Shown: positions 1 to 7,655 of the stretch, piece after piece
How positions within the stretch are numbered: the first letter of the stretch is position 1
Layout: the number at the start of each line of letters is the position of its first letter
NCBI GenBank assembly: GCA_903970565.1
Contig: CAJCJE010000239.1
Location: forward strand, 1 to 9,129
Length of the DNA: 9,129 bases
Direction: 5' to 3'
From: Candidatus Melainabacteria bacterium
GTDB taxonomy: Bacteria > Actinomycetota > Actinomycetes > Mycobacteriales > Pseudonocardiaceae
Program-made: the position numbers and the translations under genes
Notes under the pieces: model-generated
Database searches by the model: none
The model's input: only the letters and a program-made list of their open reading frames with translations
What the model was told of the DNA's origin: nothing

Positions 1-1344
1 GGCCGCCCCGTCCCGCCCGGACGCGCCTGCTGAGGGTAGCGCCGCGGGCTGGGCCGTGGTGGTGCCGACGGGGCCGGCCGGCGAGTTGGAGGTGTTGCGG
101 TGCACCGCCTCGGTGATCGCCCACACCCCGAGCCCGACCAGCGCCAGCAGCAGCACGCCGACCAACGCCCACAGCGCGGTGTGCCGAGGCGGCGGACCCT
201 GCACGACCGGGTGGTAGCCGATTCCGGACGGCGGGCCCGGTGACGGCAGCTGGGCCGGCAGCTGCGCGGACATCGGCGGCGGTACCGGGGCCCCCGGCGG
301 CATGGTCTGCGGGCCGAGCCCACCGACCGCCAGCTGCGGCGGCATCATCAGGTGCTGTTGCTGCCCGGCCAGCTGCTGGTTGAGCTGGTGCTGCCCCCGC
401 TGTTGTTGCTGCCCCCGCTGTTGTTGTTGACTCAACTGTTGGTGCTGGCTCAGCTGCTGCTGTTGGGCGAGTTGTTGGGCGAGTAACCCGGCGGGGGTCG
501 GCGGCGGCGCCCCGGCCCGCACCGCGGCCACCGCCGCGGCGAACTCGCCGCCGTTGCCGTAGCGCTGCCGGGGGTCCTTGACCAGGGTCGCCTCGATCAG
601 CGCGCGCACCGAGGGTGGCACGTCCGGTGGCAGCGGCGGGGCGAGGTCCCTGATGTGCATCATCGCCACGGTCACCGCGTTGTCGGACAGGAACGGACGA
701 TGCCCCATCAGGCACTCGTAGCCGACCACGGCCAGGGAGTACACGTCGCTGGCCGGCGAGGCCTCATCACCCAGCGCCTGCTCGGGGGCGATGTAGTGCG
801 CGGTGCCCATCACCATTCCCGACCGGGTGACCGGGGCGGCGTCGGCGGCCTTGGCGATGCCGAAGTCGGTGAGCTTCACGACCCCGGTCGGCACGATCAT
901 GATGTTGCCCGGCTTGACGTCCCGGTGCACGTAACCGCGTTCGTGCGCGGCCTGTAGCGCCTGCCCGGCCTGTTCGAGGATGTCCAGGGTCCGCTCGGCG
1001 GAGAGCCGGTGGGCCTTGGCCAGGATCGCGGCCAGCGGCTCGCCCTCGACCAGTTCCATCACCAGGTACGCGGTGTCCTGCGGCCCGTCCGGAACGGCCG
1101 CGGTCTCGCCGTAGTCGTGCACGGCCGCGATACCGGGATGGTTGAGCGAGGCGGTGGTGCGGGCCTCGGTGCGGAAGCGGTGCAGGAACTCCGCGTCCCC
1201 GCACAGTTCCGGCTTGAGCACCTTCACCGCGACGCGCCGGTCCAACCGGGTGTCCGCGGCGTCCCACACCTCGCCCATCCCACCGACGGCGATCCGGCGG
1301 TCCAGCCGGTACCGGTCGGCGAGCAGCTGCCCCGACGTCAACAC
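1..1344 (-). CDS. pknA: Serine/threonine protein kinase PknA, C-terminus cut by left edge
   Basis: Transmembrane Hanks-type kinase that phosphorylates cell-division and wall-synthesis proteins; in mycobacteria it works with PknB. The frame is open from GTG 1344 to base 1 (448 codons, no stop), so the C-terminus lies outside. Visible motifs: glycine loop GGMGEV at residues 21-26, VAVK with Lys41, helix-C Glu60, HRD with catalytic Asp142, DFG with Asp160, and an activation loop with Thr173 and Ser175 before GTAHYIAPE. The kinase domain spans about residues 12-273. A linker follows that is half glutamine (24 Gln in residues 287-334), then a Pro-rich stretch, a transmembrane helix at about 389-410 and the start of an extracellular Ser/Thr/Pro/Ala tail. 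GTG 1344 is preferred because GGGGGGAG (1358-1351) lies 6 nt upstream; an in-frame TTG at 1350 overlaps the pbpA stop and is less likely. It is the last operon gene visible. Confidence 0.95.
   Translation of the reverse strand, partial: MLTSGQLLADRYRLDRRIAVGGMGEVWDAADTRLDRRVAVKVLKPELCGDAEFLHRFRTEARTTASLNHPGIAAVHDYGETAAVPDGPQDTAYLVMELVEGEPLAAILAKAHRLSAERTLDILEQAGQALQAAHERGYVHRDVKPGNIMIVPTGVVKLTDFGIAKAADAAPVTRSGMVMGTAHYIAPEQALGDEASPASDVYSLAVVGYECLMGHRPFLSDNAVTVAMMHIRDLAPPLPPDVPPSVRALIEATLVKDPRQRYGNGGEFAAAVAAVRAGAPPPTPAGLLAQQLAQQQQLSQHQQLSQQQQRGQQQQRGQHQLNQQLAGQQQHLMMPPQLAVGGLGPQTMPPGAPVPPPMSAQLPAQLPSPGPPSGIGYHPVVQGPPPRHTALWALVGVLLLALVGLGVWAITEAVHRNTSNSPAGPVGTTTAQPAALPSAGASGRDGAA
391..426 (-). 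repeat. Two perfect tandem 18-bp repeats inside pknA
   Basis: The unit CTGCCCCCGCTGTTGTTG (plus strand) occurs at 391-408 and again at 409-426 without mismatch. It encodes two copies of a Gln-Gln-Gln-Arg-Gly-Gln hexapeptide in the glutamine-rich linker of PknA. The surrounding CTG/TTG codons (Gln CAG/CAA on the coding strand) make the whole 343-486 stretch low in complexity, so copy number may vary between strains by slippage. The length effect would be in frame. Confidence 0.9.
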
Positions 1345-1346
1345 CC

Positions 1347-2852
1347 TCAACTCCCCCCGGCCTCGGCGTTGATCATCAGGCGGGCGATCGGCGCGGCGAC
1401 CTTGGCACCGATGGTGGCCAGGTCGAAGGACCCACCCGAGGTCACCACGACCGCGACCGCGATGTCCTTGCCCGGCGCGAAGGCGTCGTACCAGCCGTAG
1501 GGCTGGGTGTTCTTGGGGTTGTTCCCGTGCTCGGCGGTCCCGGTCTTGGACGCGATGGTGATGTTCGGGTCCTTGTTGACCGTGCCGTCGTTGGCCTCCG
1601 AGGCCTCCATCATGTCGGTGATGGTCGAGGCGACCTGCGGGGACATCACGTTGTTGTTCATCACCTGCGGGGTGAACCCCTGGATGGTGGACAGGTCCGG
1701 CGCCAGGATCGCCTTGACCAGCTGCGGCTGCATCTCCACGCCGCCGTTGGCGATGGTCGCCGCGACCAGCGCGTTCTGTAGCGGCGTCTCCTGCACGTTG
1801 AGCTGGCCGATACCGCTCTGGTAGAGGCCGGGGGTGCCGTTGAGGATGTTCAGGCAGTTGCCGCCGGTGGACGGCCCGAGGCAGGAGGGCACCACCGACA
1901 GCGGGACCGACAGGTTGTCGCCGAAGCCGAACTTCTGCGCCTGCGCCGCGAGCGCCGAGGCACCGACCCGCCCGGCGAGGGTGGCGAACGCGGTGTTGCA
2001 GGAGGCCGCGAGCGCCTGCTTCATCGTCACCATGCCGCCCGAACCGCCGGGGCAGGTCTCGCCGTCGTCGTTGTGCATCAGGGTCGAGGTGCCGGGCAGC
2101 GTGATGGCCGAGGCACTCGGCAGGTCGGCGTTGTTCTCGGTGTCGACGTTGTTGTTCAGCGCCGCCGCCGCCACGATCAGCTTGAACGTCGAACCCGGCT
2201 GGTAGGCCGCCTGCACCGGCTGGTTGATCAGCGGCGAGGACAGCGAGGTCGGGTTGGTGGCCGCCCAGGAGTTGGTCTCGGTCGTGGTGGAGTGCGAGGC
2301 CAGGCCGTTGGGGTCGTAGGAGGGCGTGGACACCATCGCCAGGATCTGCCCGGTCGAGGGCTGGATGGCCACGGCCGCGCCGGAGTAGCCGGCCGCGATC
2401 ATGCCGTTGTACGCGGCCTCCTGGACCTTCGGGTCGATGGTCAGCTGCACGTCGCCGCCGCTGGGATTGCGCCCAGTGATCAGGTCCGACAGCCGCCGCA
2501 CGAACAGCCGGTCGTCGCTGCCGTTGAGGATCGAGTTCTCGATCCGTTCCATCCCGCTGGCGCCGTAGACCAGCGAGAAGTAGCCGGTGACCGGTGCGTA
2601 CATCGGTCCGTCCGGGTACTGGCGCAGGTACTTGTAGCTGTCGGTGGTGGCCACCGAGGTGGCCAGTGGCGCGCCGTTGGTCGCGGTGATCAGGCCGCGC
2701 GGCTCGCTGTACTCGGTGAGCAGGGTCCGGTGGTTGAGCGGGTTGTTGCTGTAGCTGTCGGCCTTGATCACCTGGACGTACATGTCGTTGACCATCAGCA
2801 GGACGACCAACACCATCATGGCCAGGCTGACCCTGCGCAGGGGCGTGTTCAC
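1347..2852 (-). CDS. pbpA: Class B penicillin-binding protein PbpA (peptidoglycan transpeptidase)
   Basis: Membrane-anchored DD-transpeptidase that crosslinks new peptidoglycan outside the membrane, presumably paired with the SEDS polymerase RodA encoded just upstream. Protein of 501 aa, close to the roughly 490 aa of the mycobacterial homologue. A short cytoplasmic N-terminus and one transmembrane segment (about 8-24) precede a dimerisation/linker region (about 30-150). The penicillin-binding domain shows SxxK at Ser221-Thr-Phe-Lys224 (nucleophile Ser221), SxN at Ser284-Cys-Asn286 and KTG at Lys436-Thr-Gly438. Four cysteines (267, 285, 324, 333) lie on the outer side, so a disulfide is possible. 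The start is GTG 2852: GGAG sits 8 nt upstream, inside the rodA end, and the start overlaps the rodA stop as GTGA (2849-2852). The stop is two bases before the pknA GTG. No catalytic residue is missing. Confidence 0.96.
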   Translation of the reverse strand: MNTPLRRVSLAMMVLVVLLMVNDMYVQVIKADSYSNNPLNHRTLLTEYSEPRGLITATNGAPLATSVATTDSYKYLRQYPDGPMYAPVTGYFSLVYGASGMERIENSILNGSDDRLFVRRLSDLITGRNPSGGDVQLTIDPKVQEAAYNGMIAAGYSGAAVAIQPSTGQILAMVSTPSYDPNGLASHSTTTETNSWAATNPTSLSSPLINQPVQAAYQPGSTFKLIVAAAALNNNVDTENNADLPSASAITLPGTSTLMHNDDGETCPGGSGGMVTMKQALAASCNTAFATLAGRVGASALAAQAQKFGFGDNLSVPLSVVPSCLGPSTGGNCLNILNGTPGLYQSGIGQLNVQETPLQNALVAATIANGGVEMQPQLVKAILAPDLSTIQGFTPQVMNNNVMSPQVASTITDMMEASEANDGTVNKDPNITIASKTGTAEHGNNPKNTQPYGWYDAFAPGKDIAVAVVVTSGGSFDLATIGAKVAAPIARLMINAEAGGS

Positions 2853-4321
2853 TGGGGACGCTCCACCATGATCGTGCTCGCCTCGGCCAACGGCGCCTGC
2901 GGCAGCTTCGGCCGGCTGCTGGTGCCCGGCCGTGGTCGGCGAGCCGAGTCGGAGATCCGCAACAGCAACGCCACCAGAATGTAGTTGGCCAACAGCGAGG
3001 AACCGCCGGCGGACAGGAACGGTGAGGTGAGGCCGGTTTCCGGGATCAGCTTGGTCACCCCGCCGATCACCACGAAGATCTGCCAGACCATCGAGAACGC
3101 CAGGCCGCCGCCGAGCAGCTTGCCGAAGGTGTCGCGGACCGCGATCGCACCGCGCAGGCCGCGCAGCGCCAGCACCAGGTAGATCATCATGACCGCGAAG
3201 AGGCCGAGCAGGCCGAGTTCCTCACCGATCGCCGCGGTGATGAAGTCCGAGCTGGCCTCCGGCACCAGGTTCGGGTGACCGGCGCCGAGGCCGGTGCCGA
3301 AGATGCCGCCGGTGCCCAGACTGAACAGCGACTGGGCCATCTGGCCGCCGCCGCCGATCTGGTTGTAGGTGGCGAACGGGTCCAGCCAGTTCGCCACCCG
3401 CTGCTGTACGTGCGTGAACAGGTGGAAGGACAGCAGGCACGCGCCGATGAACGGGACCAGGCCGATGATGACCCAGGCCGCCCGCTCGGTGGCGATGTAG
3501 ATCATCACCAGCACGATGCCGAAGATCAGCAGCGAGTTGCCGAGGTCCTTCTCCAGCGCCAGCACGCCGACCGCGGCGAACAGCGCGGCCACCAGCGGAC
3601 CGAGATCGCGCGGGCGCGGCAGTTCCAGGCCGAGGAACGTGCGCCCGGCCGCCATGAACAGGTCGCGTTTGGCCACCAGGAAGGACGCGAAGAAGATGAT
3701 CAGCAGGATCTTGGCGAACTCACCGGGCTGGATGGAGAAGAACGGCAGGATGATCCACACCTTCGCGCCGTTCACCGCGGACAGGCTGGAGGGCAGGATG
3801 CCGGGCAGTACCAGCAGGAACAGCCCGATCAGGCCGAAGGTGTAGCTGTAGCGGGACAGCGTCCGGTGGTCCTTGACGTAGGCCAGGATGAGCACGAACA
3901 GGACCAACCCGATCGCGGTCCACAGCACCTGCTTGGGCGCCTGCACCGAGAAGTGCTTGCCGGCCGCCGCCGCCGTGGCCAACCCGGACAGGTCCAGCCG
4001 GTGGATCATCACCAGGCCGACCCCGTTGAGCAGCGCGACGCAGGGCAGGATCAGCGGATCGGCATACGGCGCCCAGCGGCGCACCGCGAAATGCGCGGCG
4101 GCGAACAACCCCAGGTAGGCCACGCCGTAGTAGACGATCTGCATCGTCAGTTCCTGCTCCTGGTTGGCCTCGACCAGGACCAGGGCGACGGTGACCATAC
4201 CGGCGACGAACGCCAGCAGTGCGAGTTCGGTGCCGCGCCGGGTCGGCGGCGCGCCCGGACCAGCGGTGCTACCGCCGGTTCCAGCCGCCGCACCCGCCCC
4301 GGCGGGGACCGGCGCCGACAT
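2849..4321 (-). CDS. rodA: SEDS-family peptidoglycan glycosyltransferase (RodA/FtsW type)
   Basis: Polytopic enzyme that polymerises lipid II into glycan strands, expected to act with the adjacent class B PBP. Protein of 490 aa with about twelve hydrophobic segments between residues 32 and 456. An Ala/Gly/Pro-rich cytoplasmic N-terminus covers residues 1-30, and a basic Pro-rich tail follows residue 456. Family signatures visible are QPGEFAKI (198-205), [11 protein letters not shown] (257-267), [14 protein letters not shown] (357-370) and a C-terminal [16 protein letters not shown] (427-442). Asp359 in the large outer loop matches the essential aspartate of E. coli RodA/FtsW by motif. The ATG at 4321 is chosen because it overlaps the pstP stop by one base (TGATG). 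A longer in-frame reading from 4552 would run through pstP and its extra 77 residues are not SEDS-like. The position next to pbpA and pstP marks it as RodA rather than the division enzyme FtsW. Confidence 0.95.
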   Translation of the reverse strand: MSAPVPAGAGAAAGTGGSTAGPGAPPTRRGTELALLAFVAGMVTVALVLVEANQEQELTMQIVYYGVAYLGLFAAAHFAVRRWAPYADPLILPCVALLNGVGLVMIHRLDLSGLATAAAAGKHFSVQAPKQVLWTAIGLVLFVLILAYVKDHRTLSRYSYTFGLIGLFLLVLPGILPSSLSAVNGAKVWIILPFFSIQPGEFAKILLIIFFASFLVAKRDLFMAAGRTFLGLELPRPRDLGPLVAALFAAVGVLALEKDLGNSLLIFGIVLVMIYIATERAAWVIIGLVPFIGACLLSFHLFTHVQQRVANWLDPFATYNQIGGGGQMAQSLFSLGTGGIFGTGLGAGHPNLVPEASSDFITAAIGEELGLLGLFAVMMIYLVLALRGLRGAIAVRDTFGKLLGGGLAFSMVWQIFVVIGGVTKLIPETGLTSPFLSAGGSSLLANYILVALLLRISDSARRPRPGTSSRPKLPQAPLAEASTIMVERPQ

Positions 4322-5772
4322 CAGGACCCCGGCTTCCGACAGTCGCCGCCGGGCTGTTGATGCGGGGTGGGCACCCCGGTGGTCGGCACGGTGTTCGAAA
4401 CCGACGGGGTCGAGCTGCCGATCGCCGAACCGATTCCCGAGGACGCGCCGCCGGTGGTGGAGGTCGGCGGGCCGGCCGTCGAGGTCGGCGCGCCGTTGGC
4501 GGAGGTGCCAACGGCCGGGCTGTTCGGCGTGGTGCTCGCCGGCTTCGGGCATTCCGGCAGCACCTGCTGGGTACGCAGCCGCTGTAGGGTCGCCTGCGCG
4601 TCGGGCAGGCTGGTCGCCGGGATACCGGCCTGCACGTTGAGCCGGGCACTGGCGTTCAGATCGTCGATCCTGATCTCGTCGCAGGCCTGGCCCGGCGTGC
4701 AGGAGCCCTGCACCTGCCGGTTGAGCGAGATGCCGAGCACACTGCCCCGGACACCCTGGAAGATGGCGATCTCGGTGTTGCTCGCCTCACCGACGTAGTA
4801 CTGGCTCAGTACCCAGTAGCGCGTCGCGAATGCGCCACCGCCGAGCACGATCAGCACGATCAGCGTGATGATCAGCCCGCGCAGCAGCCTGCGCTTGCGG
4901 GGTTTGGGCTCCTGCTGCTCACCGGGCAGGATTCGGGCCGGCGGCGGGGTCACCGGCTGTAGGGCGCGGGCCCGCGAGGCGGGGGAGTCCGGCGGTGGCG
5001 CGTCGTCACTGCCGTCACCGGCCGCGCCGCCCACGATCGGGTCGTCCTCGCCGAAGTCGATGTCCACCACGTCGGCGATGATCACCGTCACGTTGTCCGG
5101 GCCACCGGCCTTCAGTGCCAGCTCGATCATCCGGTCCGCGCTCTCCTGCGGGTCCGGGATGCGCACCGCCTCGGACAGCGTCTCGTGACTGATGTAGGAG
5201 GACAGCCCGTCCGAACACAGCAGATACCGGTCGCCGGCGCGCGCCTCGCGCACGGTCAGGCTCGGCTCGATGTCGTGGCCGGTCAGCGCGCGCAGCAGCA
5301 GTGACCGCTGCGGGTGGCTGTTGGCCTCCTCCGGCGTGATCCGGCCCTCGTCGATCAGCGACTGCACGAAGCTGTCGTCGTGGGTGATCTGGGAGATCGT
5401 GCCGCTACGCATCAGGTACGTGCGCGAGTCGCCGATGTTCACCACGCCCAGCCGATTGCCGGCGAAGAGCACCGCGGTGAGGGTGGTGCCCATCCCGTCC
5501 AGCTCGGGATCGTTGGCCACCAGCTCGGAAATGGCCGCGTTGCCGGCCAGCACCGCCTCGCGCAGCGGGTGGAGCAGGTCCTCGCCGGGCTCGTCGTCGT
5601 CCAGCGGCGCCAGCGCCGCGATCACGATCTTGCTCGCGACCTCGCCACCGGCGTAACCACCCATCCCGTCGGCGACGGCGAGCAACCGAGGACCCGCGTA
5701 CACCGAGTCCTGGTTGTTGGACCGAACCAGGCCCCGGTCGCTTCGAGCGACGTATTTGAGTACAAGGGTCAT
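4321..5772 (-). CDS. pstP: PP2C-family Ser/Thr protein phosphatase PstP
   Basis: Metal-dependent membrane phosphatase that dephosphorylates the Ser/Thr kinases and their substrates; the counterpart of PknA (and PknB, expected beyond the edge). Protein of 483 aa, slightly shorter than the roughly 514 aa of the tuberculosis enzyme. The cytoplasmic PP2C domain (1-238) has the metal-binding set: NNQD (19-22), ADGMGG (34-39, Asp35), GDSR (114-117, Asp115), SDG (187-189, Asp188) and GGPDNVT (223-229, Asp226). A Pro-rich, acidic linker (240-290) and a basic patch PRKRR (291-295) come before one transmembrane helix (about 298-317). The outer region (320-483) has a folded-looking part with Cys358, Cys364 and Cys408, then a Thr/Ser/Gly/Pro-rich tail with Cys478. 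ATG 5772 overlaps the fhaB stop as ATGA (5769-5772), so translation is probably coupled. Confidence 0.96.
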   Translation of the reverse strand: MTLVLKYVARSDRGLVRSNNQDSVYAGPRLLAVADGMGGYAGGEVASKIVIAALAPLDDDEPGEDLLHPLREAVLAGNAAISELVANDPELDGMGTTLTAVLFAGNRLGVVNIGDSRTYLMRSGTISQITHDDSFVQSLIDEGRITPEEANSHPQRSLLLRALTGHDIEPSLTVREARAGDRYLLCSDGLSSYISHETLSEAVRIPDPQESADRMIELALKAGGPDNVTVIIADVVDIDFGEDDPIVGGAAGDGSDDAPPPDSPASRARALQPVTPPPARILPGEQQEPKPRKRRLLRGLIITLIVLIVLGGGAFATRYWVLSQYYVGEASNTEIAIFQGVRGSVLGISLNRQVQGSCTPGQACDEIRIDDLNASARLNVQAGIPATSLPDAQATLQRLRTQQVLPECPKPASTTPNSPAVGTSANGAPTSTAGPPTSTTGGASSGIGSAIGSSTPSVSNTVPTTGVPTPHQQPGGDCRKPGS

Positions 5773-6227
5773 GAGCGCAGCTCGATCACCGTTTTGCCGA
5801 TGCGGATCGGGACACCGAGCGGGACCCGAAGGGGTGCCGTGACCTTCGCTCGGTCGAGGTAGGTGCCGTTGGTGGAGCCTAGATCCTCCACGTACCAGTC
5901 CATTCCGCGCAGGGACACTCGGGCGTGTCTGGTCGAGGCGTAGTCATCGTCCAACACCAATGTGGAGTCGTCGGCGCGACCGATCATGATCGGCCGGCCG
6001 TCCAGCGCGATCCGGGTCCCGGCGAGCGCGCCGTGCGTGACCACCAACTGCCTGGCCGCCTTCCCTCGATTCTTCTTCGCCGCGCTCCGTCGCAGGCCGG
6101 GCATGGCGACCCGGATTCCCGACGCCGCGTAGAGGTCCGAGCGGACCACCCGCAACGCGGCGTACACGAACAACCAGAGCAGGGCGAGAAACCCTGCTCT
6201 GGTCAGCTGTATCACCAGCTCTGGCAC
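5769..6227 (-). CDS. fhaB: FHA-domain membrane protein FhaB (FipA)
   Basis: Small phosphothreonine-binding protein anchored in the membrane; the mycobacterial homologue (155 aa, FipA) is a PknA substrate linked to FtsZ and cell division. Here 152 aa from GTG 6227. A transmembrane segment (about 12-28) is followed by a basic stretch (46-59) and an FHA domain (about 61-151). The domain shows GRADDST (83-89), STRH (98-101) and GSTNGTY (117-123), the loops that hold phosphothreonine. No ATG, GTG or TTG lies in frame between the fhaA stop and 6227, and the next residues (PELVIQLTRAGF) match the start of the mycobacterial protein. The only SD-like element is GGGAG about 11 nt upstream, so spacing is long. 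Ala74 stands where the tuberculosis protein has the phosphorylated Thr77. The gene is 77 bp downstream of fhaA. Confidence 0.93.
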   Translation of the reverse strand: MPELVIQLTRAGFLALLWLFVYAALRVVRSDLYAASGIRVAMPGLRRSAAKKNRGKAARQLVVTHGALAGTRIALDGRPIMIGRADDSTLVLDDDYASTRHARVSLRGMDWYVEDLGSTNGTYLDRAKVTAPLRVPLGVPIRIGKTVIELRS

Positions 6228-6304
6228 CGGTGTGACTGCTCCCGACTCAAGACGAACGCGGTTGTGGTGACTCCTGTCGCGGCCCGGTCCGTCCGTCCTA
6301 CCGA
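6228..6304 (-). other. fhaA-fhaB spacer, the only real gap in the operon
   Basis: This is a 77-bp non-coding stretch. I see no hairpin with a T-run and no convincing -35/-10 pair, so readthrough from fhaA into fhaB is the simplest reading. An internal promoter cannot be excluded. The fhaB ribosome site would lie at its downstream end. Confidence 0.5.
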
Positions 6305-7402
6305 TCAGCCCTGGCTGCGGAACACCAGCGAAGAATGACCGATGCGGATGACGTCGCCGTCCGCGAGCTGCCAAGTCTGCACTGGTTGACCGTTCACCGT
6401 CGTGCCATTGGTCGAACCGAGGTCAGCAAGCATGGCACTCTGACCATCCCAGGTGATCTCCAGGTGCCGTCGGGACACGCCGGTGTCCGGCAACCGGAAG
6501 TCGGCATCCTGCCCGCGACCGACCACGTTGCCGCCCTGCTTGAGCGGGTAGTTGCGGTTGGAGCCGTCATCCAGTTGCAGGCTGGCCTGCATTTGTCGGG
6601 GTCCAGTCTGCACGGCCGGTGGCGCGTACCCCTGGCCGGGCTCCGGGTAGCCGCCACCGCCGCCGGGCGGGGGGTAACCACCCTGCTGGGGCGGGTAGCC
6701 GCCACCCTGCGGCTGGCCGTAGCCCTGGTCGTAGCCGCCCTGCTGCGGCGGCTGGCCGTAACCCTGTTCGTGCCCGCCGGGTGCGCCGTAACCCTGTTCG
6801 TACCCGCCCGGCGCGCCGTAACCCTGATCCTGGCCCTGTTGGCCATAACCTTGGTCGTAGCCGCCTTGCTGGCCGTATCCGTAGTTGGGGTCTGCGCCGT
6901 ACTGACCCTGTCCATAACCTTGCTGGCCGTACGGGTCATTGTCGGGGTGTTGGCCGTAGCCGGGGGGCTGGCTCATTGATCCGTCTCCTGCGTTACGAGG
7001 TGGTGCCGACCGTCGGTGTGCGTCGGGGTCGACGGACGAACGGGTTCGAAACTGTCCGGTGTGCAGTGCGTCGGAACGCTCCACGGAGACTACGACGTCA
7101 CCGTAGGTCTCCCAGCCGTGCTCGGCGAGATGTTCTTCGACGCAGTCGGCGAGCAGCTGGCTTATTCGCTGTTCGTCCTGTTCAGCGCCGGCCAGACGAT
7201 CGTGGTCCGCCGGCCCCAGCAACACCGTGTAGTGATTGGGTGCCAGTAAGCGACCGCCCGCCAACTCGCGGACATTCAGCTCACCTTCACGTTGTAGGGC
7301 CTGAGCCACCTCCTGCGGCACGACGCTGCCACCGAACACACGTGCGAAACTGTTGCCGACCATGCCTTCGAGTCGGCGCTCGAAGCGCTGAACGAGGCCC
7401 AC
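6305..7402 (-). CDS. fhaA: FHA-domain scaffold protein FhaA (DUF2662 N-terminus)
   Basis: Cytosolic phosphothreonine reader; the mycobacterial protein binds the phosphorylated pseudokinase domain of MviN/MurJ and restrains lipid II export and wall synthesis. Protein of 365 aa, against about 527 aa in tuberculosis. The N-terminal DUF2662 domain (1-125) includes [17 protein letters not shown] (9-25) and LHTGQFR (113-119); Thr115 matches the known PknB site Thr116. A disordered Gly/Tyr/Gln/Pro linker spans 143-265. The C-terminal FHA domain (273-362) has [10 protein letters not shown] (295-304), GVSRRHLE (308-315) and GSTNGT (329-334). The start is GTG 7402, with AAGGA (7414-7410) 7 nt upstream. 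An in-frame upstream start at 7465 would add 21 residues unlike the family and would place the likely promoter inside the gene. First gene of the operon. Confidence 0.95.
   Translation of the reverse strand: MGLVQRFERRLEGMVGNSFARVFGGSVVPQEVAQALQREGELNVRELAGGRLLAPNHYTVLLGPADHDRLAGAEQDEQRISQLLADCVEEHLAEHGWETYGDVVVSVERSDALHTGQFRTRSSVDPDAHRRSAPPRNAGDGSMSQPPGYGQHPDNDPYGQQGYGQGQYGADPNYGYGQQGGYDQGYGQQGQDQGYGAPGGYEQGYGAPGGHEQGYGQPPQQGGYDQGYGQPQGGGYPPQQGGYPPPGGGGGYPEPGQGYAPPAVQTGPRQMQASLQLDDGSNRNYPLKQGGNVVGRGQDADFRLPDTGVSRRHLEITWDGQSAMLADLGSTNGTTVNGQPVQTWQLADGDVIRIGHSSLVFRSQG
6758..6817 (-). repeat. Two near-identical 30-bp tandem repeats in the fhaA linker
   Basis: Units at 6758-6787 and 6788-6817 differ at only a few bases. 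They encode two 10-residue blocks of the form GAPGG(H/Y)EQGY at about residues 197-216 of FhaA. Degenerate (G)YDQGYGQ blocks continue on both sides (about 158-235). The repeats are in frame, so loss or gain would change linker length without breaking the FHA domain. Confidence 0.85.
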
Positions 7403-7436
7403 GGGTTCATCCTTTCGCACGACTATCCTGCACGCG

Positions 7437-7465
7437 ATCGTATCCGTGCCAGTCCACCCGGACAC
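7437..7465 (-). promoter_or_regulatory. Possible promoter of the fhaA operon
   Basis: On the minus strand TACGAT (7442-7437) fits the actinobacterial -10 pattern TAnnnT and lies about 35 nt before the fhaA GTG, which would leave a short leader. At 17-bp spacing the -35 would be GTGTCC (7465-7460), a poor match. It is supported by its place in the divergent gap and by the absence of a better candidate. Tentative. Confidence 0.33.
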
Positions 7466-7472
7466 GGGTCAG

Positions 7473-7503
7473 TTGAAACCTGCTCCGGACGCCGTGCTAA
7501 TCT
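7473..7503 (+). promoter_or_regulatory. Likely promoter of the tRNA-Leu gene
   Basis: TTGAAA at 7473-7478 and TAATCT at 7498-7503 form a -35/-10 pair with a long 19-bp spacer. The -10 is preceded directly by TGC (7495-7497), an extended -10 element that tolerates poor spacing. The predicted transcription start near 7510 is about ten bases before the mature tRNA 5' end at 7520, a normal short leader. It is divergent from the fhaA promoter. Confidence 0.6.
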
Positions 7504-7519
7504 TCCTCCCGTCACTGAA

Positions 7520-7602
7520 GCGCGAGTGGCGGAATGGCAGACGCGCACGGTTCAGGTCCGTGTGTCCGAAAGGACGTGGGGGTTCAACTCCCCCCTCGCG
7601 CA
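7520..7602 (+). tRNA. tRNA-Leu (anticodon CAG)
   Basis: Class II tRNA of 83 nt without an encoded CCA. The acceptor stem GCGCGAG (7520-7526) pairs with CTCGCGC (7595-7601), and A7602 is the discriminator base. The D arm closes with GCG/CGC (7529-7531, 7542-7544). The anticodon stem CACGG/CCGTG (7546-7550, 7558-7562) encloses the loop TTCAGGT, giving anticodon CAG at 7553-7555. A long variable arm GTCC-GAAA-GGAC (7564-7575) is typical of leucine tRNAs. The T arm GGGGG-TTCAACT-CCCCC spans 7578-7594. It reads CUG, the main leucine codon in high-GC genomes. The same tRNA-Leu sits upstream of fhaA in M. tuberculosis. Confidence 0.97.
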
Positions 7603-7614
7603 CGCTTCAGGCCC

Positions 7615-7655
7615 CGGAAGACCCTGTTCGCAAAATGCGCGAACAGGGTCTTCCG
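7615..7655 (+). terminator. Strong hairpin terminator after tRNA-Leu
   Basis: A perfect 17-bp stem (7615-7631 with 7639-7655; core GAAGACCCTGTTCGC) encloses a 7-nt A-rich loop. It begins 13 nt after the tRNA 3' end. The downstream run TTGTGT is only mildly T-rich, as is common for actinobacterial terminators. The minus-strand side has no T-run, so one-way use is more likely. Confidence 0.8.

Noticed and set aside
343..486. CRISPR-like or mobile repeat in pknA
   Set aside because: The repeats are in-frame Gln codons without unique spacers, and the frame is intact through them.
767..1267. 166-codon minus-strand frame within pknA
   Set aside because: It is frame-shifted against the kinase frame, which carries GGMGEV, HRD and DFG. 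No sign of a sequencing frameshift is seen.
2073..2984. 303-codon open frame on the plus strand
   Set aside because: It lies antisense to pbpA, whose frame has all catalytic motifs. The translation is low-complexity Arg/Gly/Val/His, as expected of a GC-rich shadow frame.
3275..4360. 361-codon open frame on the plus strand
   Set aside because: It is antisense to rodA. The Gln/Asp/Arg-rich product has no domain and no ribosome site, and it is explained by third-base GC in the rodA frame.
4322..4552. 77-residue N-terminal extension of RodA
   Set aside because: It would overlap the pstP tail in another frame and read as Arg/His-rich noise. ATG 4321 matches the family start and is coupled to the pstP stop.
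6228..6374. Upstream start for FhaB at 6374
   Set aside because: It begins inside fhaA and adds 49 Arg/His-rich residues before the conserved hydrophobic N-terminus.
7403..7465. Upstream start for FhaA at 7465
   Set aside because: The extra 21 residues do not match the family, and GTG 7402 has a good ribosome site with 7-nt spacing.
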